Assembly: GCA_031213475.1 (NCBI GenBank)
Contig: JARUPZ010000021.1
Location: 6,300,438 to 6,364,437 of the forward strand
Source: Nereocystis luetkeana
Taxonomy: Eukaryota; Sar; Phaeophyceae; Laminariales; Laminariaceae
Reading direction: 5' to 3'
Length of the DNA stretch: 64,000 nucleotides
In this document: in pieces, positions 61,613-64,000 of the stretch
Layout of the letters: each line of letters opens with the position of its first letter
Numbering within the stretch: the stretch's first letter is position 1
The notes under the pieces: model-generated
Database searches by the model: none
Told to the model about the DNA's origin: nothing
What the model saw: only the letters and a program-made list of their open reading frames with translations
Translations under genes and position numbers: made by a program

Positions 61613-62919
61613 GACTCTCGTTGTGTACCCTCAGTTGTTTCAACGTAGCTTTCATCTACCCCCGAATAGTAACCTGCCGTACACTGCACAGCTGAACGGC
61701 TTCCCAACACCATTACTTTGCTCCGATAGTAGGGGACACTCATCCCGTATGTGTGTAGGGGCGTGTGGGGCCAAAGTTAAACATCTCCACGCTTGTGAAA
61801 GCAAGAGGAACGATGGACCCAAGGATCTAGAGAGCTTTTTCCGTGCGACCTTCAGTCCCATGAATGGTTATATTGATAGTGGTATGAATACTGTATATAC
61901 TGTGGGTACATCCTCCACGTATGATATGTGGCCTTCGACTAAAAATCGTCATTTCTACCCGGTTTCATCACCGTAGTATGCCCCGTATGAATACCAGATA
62001 CCTGGTACTCGTGTACATACGGTGTGTGTGGTACATCCTGATATGTCGCTTTTCAACGCGTTAACATGACTCGAAAAGATGGGAAGAGAGATGTACGAAA
62101 TGGCCCCTAGGGATTTTGCCATACGGCCTACCTGGTACCAGGTACAGTTTTACGGGAGTGTGTAGTATTATATATAGCCTATAAACGCCCTTTGTTGATG
62201 TTGTCAAAAGCATACATACTGCGAGCCACCCCCCCTGTATGCTTAACCGTGTATCAAGAGCTCACCCTGTTCGGGGAAGAAGAAAAAAAACTGCAGGTAC
62301 AGAGTACAGCAGTAGTAGTAGCAGTATGGTTCACTGTCTTTTTTCCACATTACATGTACTATCGTTAATATTCATATTCTTAGTCGTGTACGTACTGTAA
62401 TGCAAGTCGTCGTATAATATATACCATCTTCTCATCTTTTTGAGCATCGTATGAAACTGCGTAGTGTATAGACTACTGATGGTATTGTAGACGGGGATAT
62501 CGCTTTCTGTGTAATGTGATTAGTAAGTTGAGGCGCCTTTGCTCCAGGCAGCTATTACTCAGTGCTCGGGGCATGGTAGGTTATCGGTTCCTACGTACAA
62601 CTTAGAACTTAAAACCATCTACGGGAGGCGCTCCTCCCGCAACGATATTTAAAAGTACTCCCTGTTTCGATACCAGCAGCGAGGTATACTTCAACAACAG
62701 CAGTTACATGTGACATGTGACCACGAAAATACTGCTTTGCTGTCGCTCAGGTTGGGCTGATTATTAGAGTCGTACACATACGTATTGCCATGGTAGTCTA
62801 AATGCATACAGCCGACCCCCCCCATTGTTTTGCTCGAGGAATACCGCACAGCAAGAAAAATACCGGCCGCACAAAAAAAACAGACGAGATGTGCGGGGCC
62901 GAAAACAAAAAAATCGAGA
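61613..62919. other. Spacer without supported gene
   Basis: No gene recognised. TACCWGGTA words lie at 61,999-62,007 and as a chain at 62,129-62,144. Confidence 0.35.
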
Positions 62920-63005
62920 GTCACGCCTGAGGCGAAGAACGGCCGCAAACAAACGAGAGTTACACCTGAGGCGAAGGCCGGCCGCAAATAATCGTCAAGG
63001 CGTGC
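62920..63005 (+). repeat. Two-copy ~43-bp tandem repeat
   Basis: CGAGAGTCACGCCTGAGGCG and CGAGAGTTACACCTGAGGCG start two similar units with GGCCGCAAA. Confidence 0.7.
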
Positions 63006-63214
63006 GCGGGAACGAGAAACAAATCGAGGGTCAGGACGGAGAGATTCGTGGCCTTCTTTTCTTTTCTGGTTCTGCCTTATCGCGAGTCTGTGATGGTGGC
63101 TACCTGCCATGACTACTGTTTCCTGATACGTTATGCATGGTCACTGCTATAAACAGCAGTAGTGCTACCCGAATATATGTCCTCTATCTTAGTTTCTGCG
63201 TATATCCCTCGCTG

Positions 63215-63450
63215 CTGGCACCCATCAGACTCCATCATCCCGGACAGAACTCGGGGCTCGATACTTGGCCACCCATCAGATTCCATCAAGGAGAAGCTCG
63301 GGCAGAGACACTGATCCCACCCAGGGAAAAACTCGGGCCCCGATGCTTGGGCCTCATTCCGCCCAGGGGGACTCTCGGGCCCAGTTATTCGGGCCCTTGT
63401 TCCGCCCGGGAGAAAACTCGGGCCCAGGTGCTCGGGGCCAAACAAATTCC
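63215..63450 (+). repeat. Degenerate ~45-50-bp minisatellite
   Basis: ACTCGGG(G/C)CC, GATGCTTGGGCC and CCGCCCAGGGGGA words recur four to five times. Low-complexity frames on both strands follow from it. Confidence 0.7.
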
Positions 63451-63926
63451 CTGGGTACCGATCTCTCGTGTCCCCGCCAGAGCTCATGACCTTGTGCTCC
63501 AATCTCCCCCTCTCTCTGTCATCTCCCTGGGTTCACCATGTTACAGCTGACCTTTTCTTGTGTGCCGCTATCGGCTCGGTCTCACCTCAATAGCCAGCTG
63601 TTGTCGTTCGTTGAGAGAGTCCTCATGGGGATTTTCTCCGCACCTCGCTCCTAAATCCTCTCTGGCCACCACGGGGTGGCCAGACGAGAGTTGAGTGTTG
63701 GTATTGCTCAGCGAATGGAACGTGGGATTAACTGACATGCACGTGATGGGCAACAGACATGGACGAGGTGGGCAAGACTCATGCACGGTGTGTGAACAGG
63801 ATATGGTTTGACTTGTTTCTTTCGTTCTTTGGTGGGATTGACTAACCCCAGGTAGGGCCACAGAGCACCCGTATCGACTATTACAGCCGATACGGGGTTT
63901 CCATGACCCAGACAATGGCCTTCCCG
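63451..63926. other. Spacer without supported gene
   Basis: A minus-strand frame runs to the window edge but shows no domain I know. A palindromic GGCCACCACGGGGTGGCC lies near 63,664. Confidence 0.35.
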
Positions 63927-63928
63927 GG

Positions 63929-64000
63929 TTCCAGGAGTCGCCCAGGTGGGCGACAGGGTATTCTGTGATGTACATCGACTGACCTGACCAGTGACGCACG
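63929..64000 (+). repeat. Short dispersed repeat, copy 2, cut by window end
   Basis: Same ~72 bp as 41,766-41,838, with TACATCGACTGACC here against TACGTTGACTGACC there. Confidence 0.8.

Overview
This is eukaryotic nuclear DNA, dense in repeats and poor in genes. The signs are spliced exons, tRNA-derived SINEs with A-rich tails, APE-type LINEs, a large Ty3-type LTR element, MITEs, minisatellites, long G or C runs and one 100-N assembly gap. I cannot name the species. The mix of elements would suit an alga or another protist with a repeat-rich genome, but that is inference. I see no bacterial operons and no CRISPR array.

Layout. 0-5 kb: a ~300-bp repeat family (here R1) whose copies end in poly-C tracts, a 29-bp satellite and the gap. 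5-20.7 kb: MITEs of two families (A, duplicating TA; B, duplicating TTAA), often nested, with a 620-bp tandem duplication, a 374/375-bp tandem array and several strong hairpins. 20.9-34.4 kb: LINE 3' tails, two SINE families, and a three-level nest in which a SINE is split by a minus-strand LINE that is itself split by a plus-strand LINE. 34.8-35.0 kb: a 25-bp minisatellite. 36.4-39.7 kb: the only convincing spliced gene, on the minus strand, encoding a DUF7869-type protein and apparently a pseudogene. 42.5-55.9 kb: a broken Ty3/gypsy-type element with paired LTRs and a 4-bp target duplication. Between RNase H and integrase it carries a cytosine-C5-methyltransferase-like domain, and at its end a Tudor-like segment. 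57.0-61.6 kb: the longest LINE copy. 61.6-64 kb: intergenic DNA with small tandem repeats.

The most interesting signal is small. Two self-complementary words, TACC(A/T)GGTA and TATTAATA, occur far more often than chance. Comparing repeat copies with and without them shows that they are additions of 7 and 6 bp at a TA. TATTAATA is what excision of MITE A (TTAC...GTAA, TA duplication) would leave if two bases stayed at each end. Words of the first kind chain together by sharing TA, as if the same TA were hit repeatedly. Recurrent exact 4-bp tandem duplications form a third class of scar.

Most of the window is transposon-derived. Long open frames outside the listed elements look like chance frames in GC-rich or low-complexity repeats.
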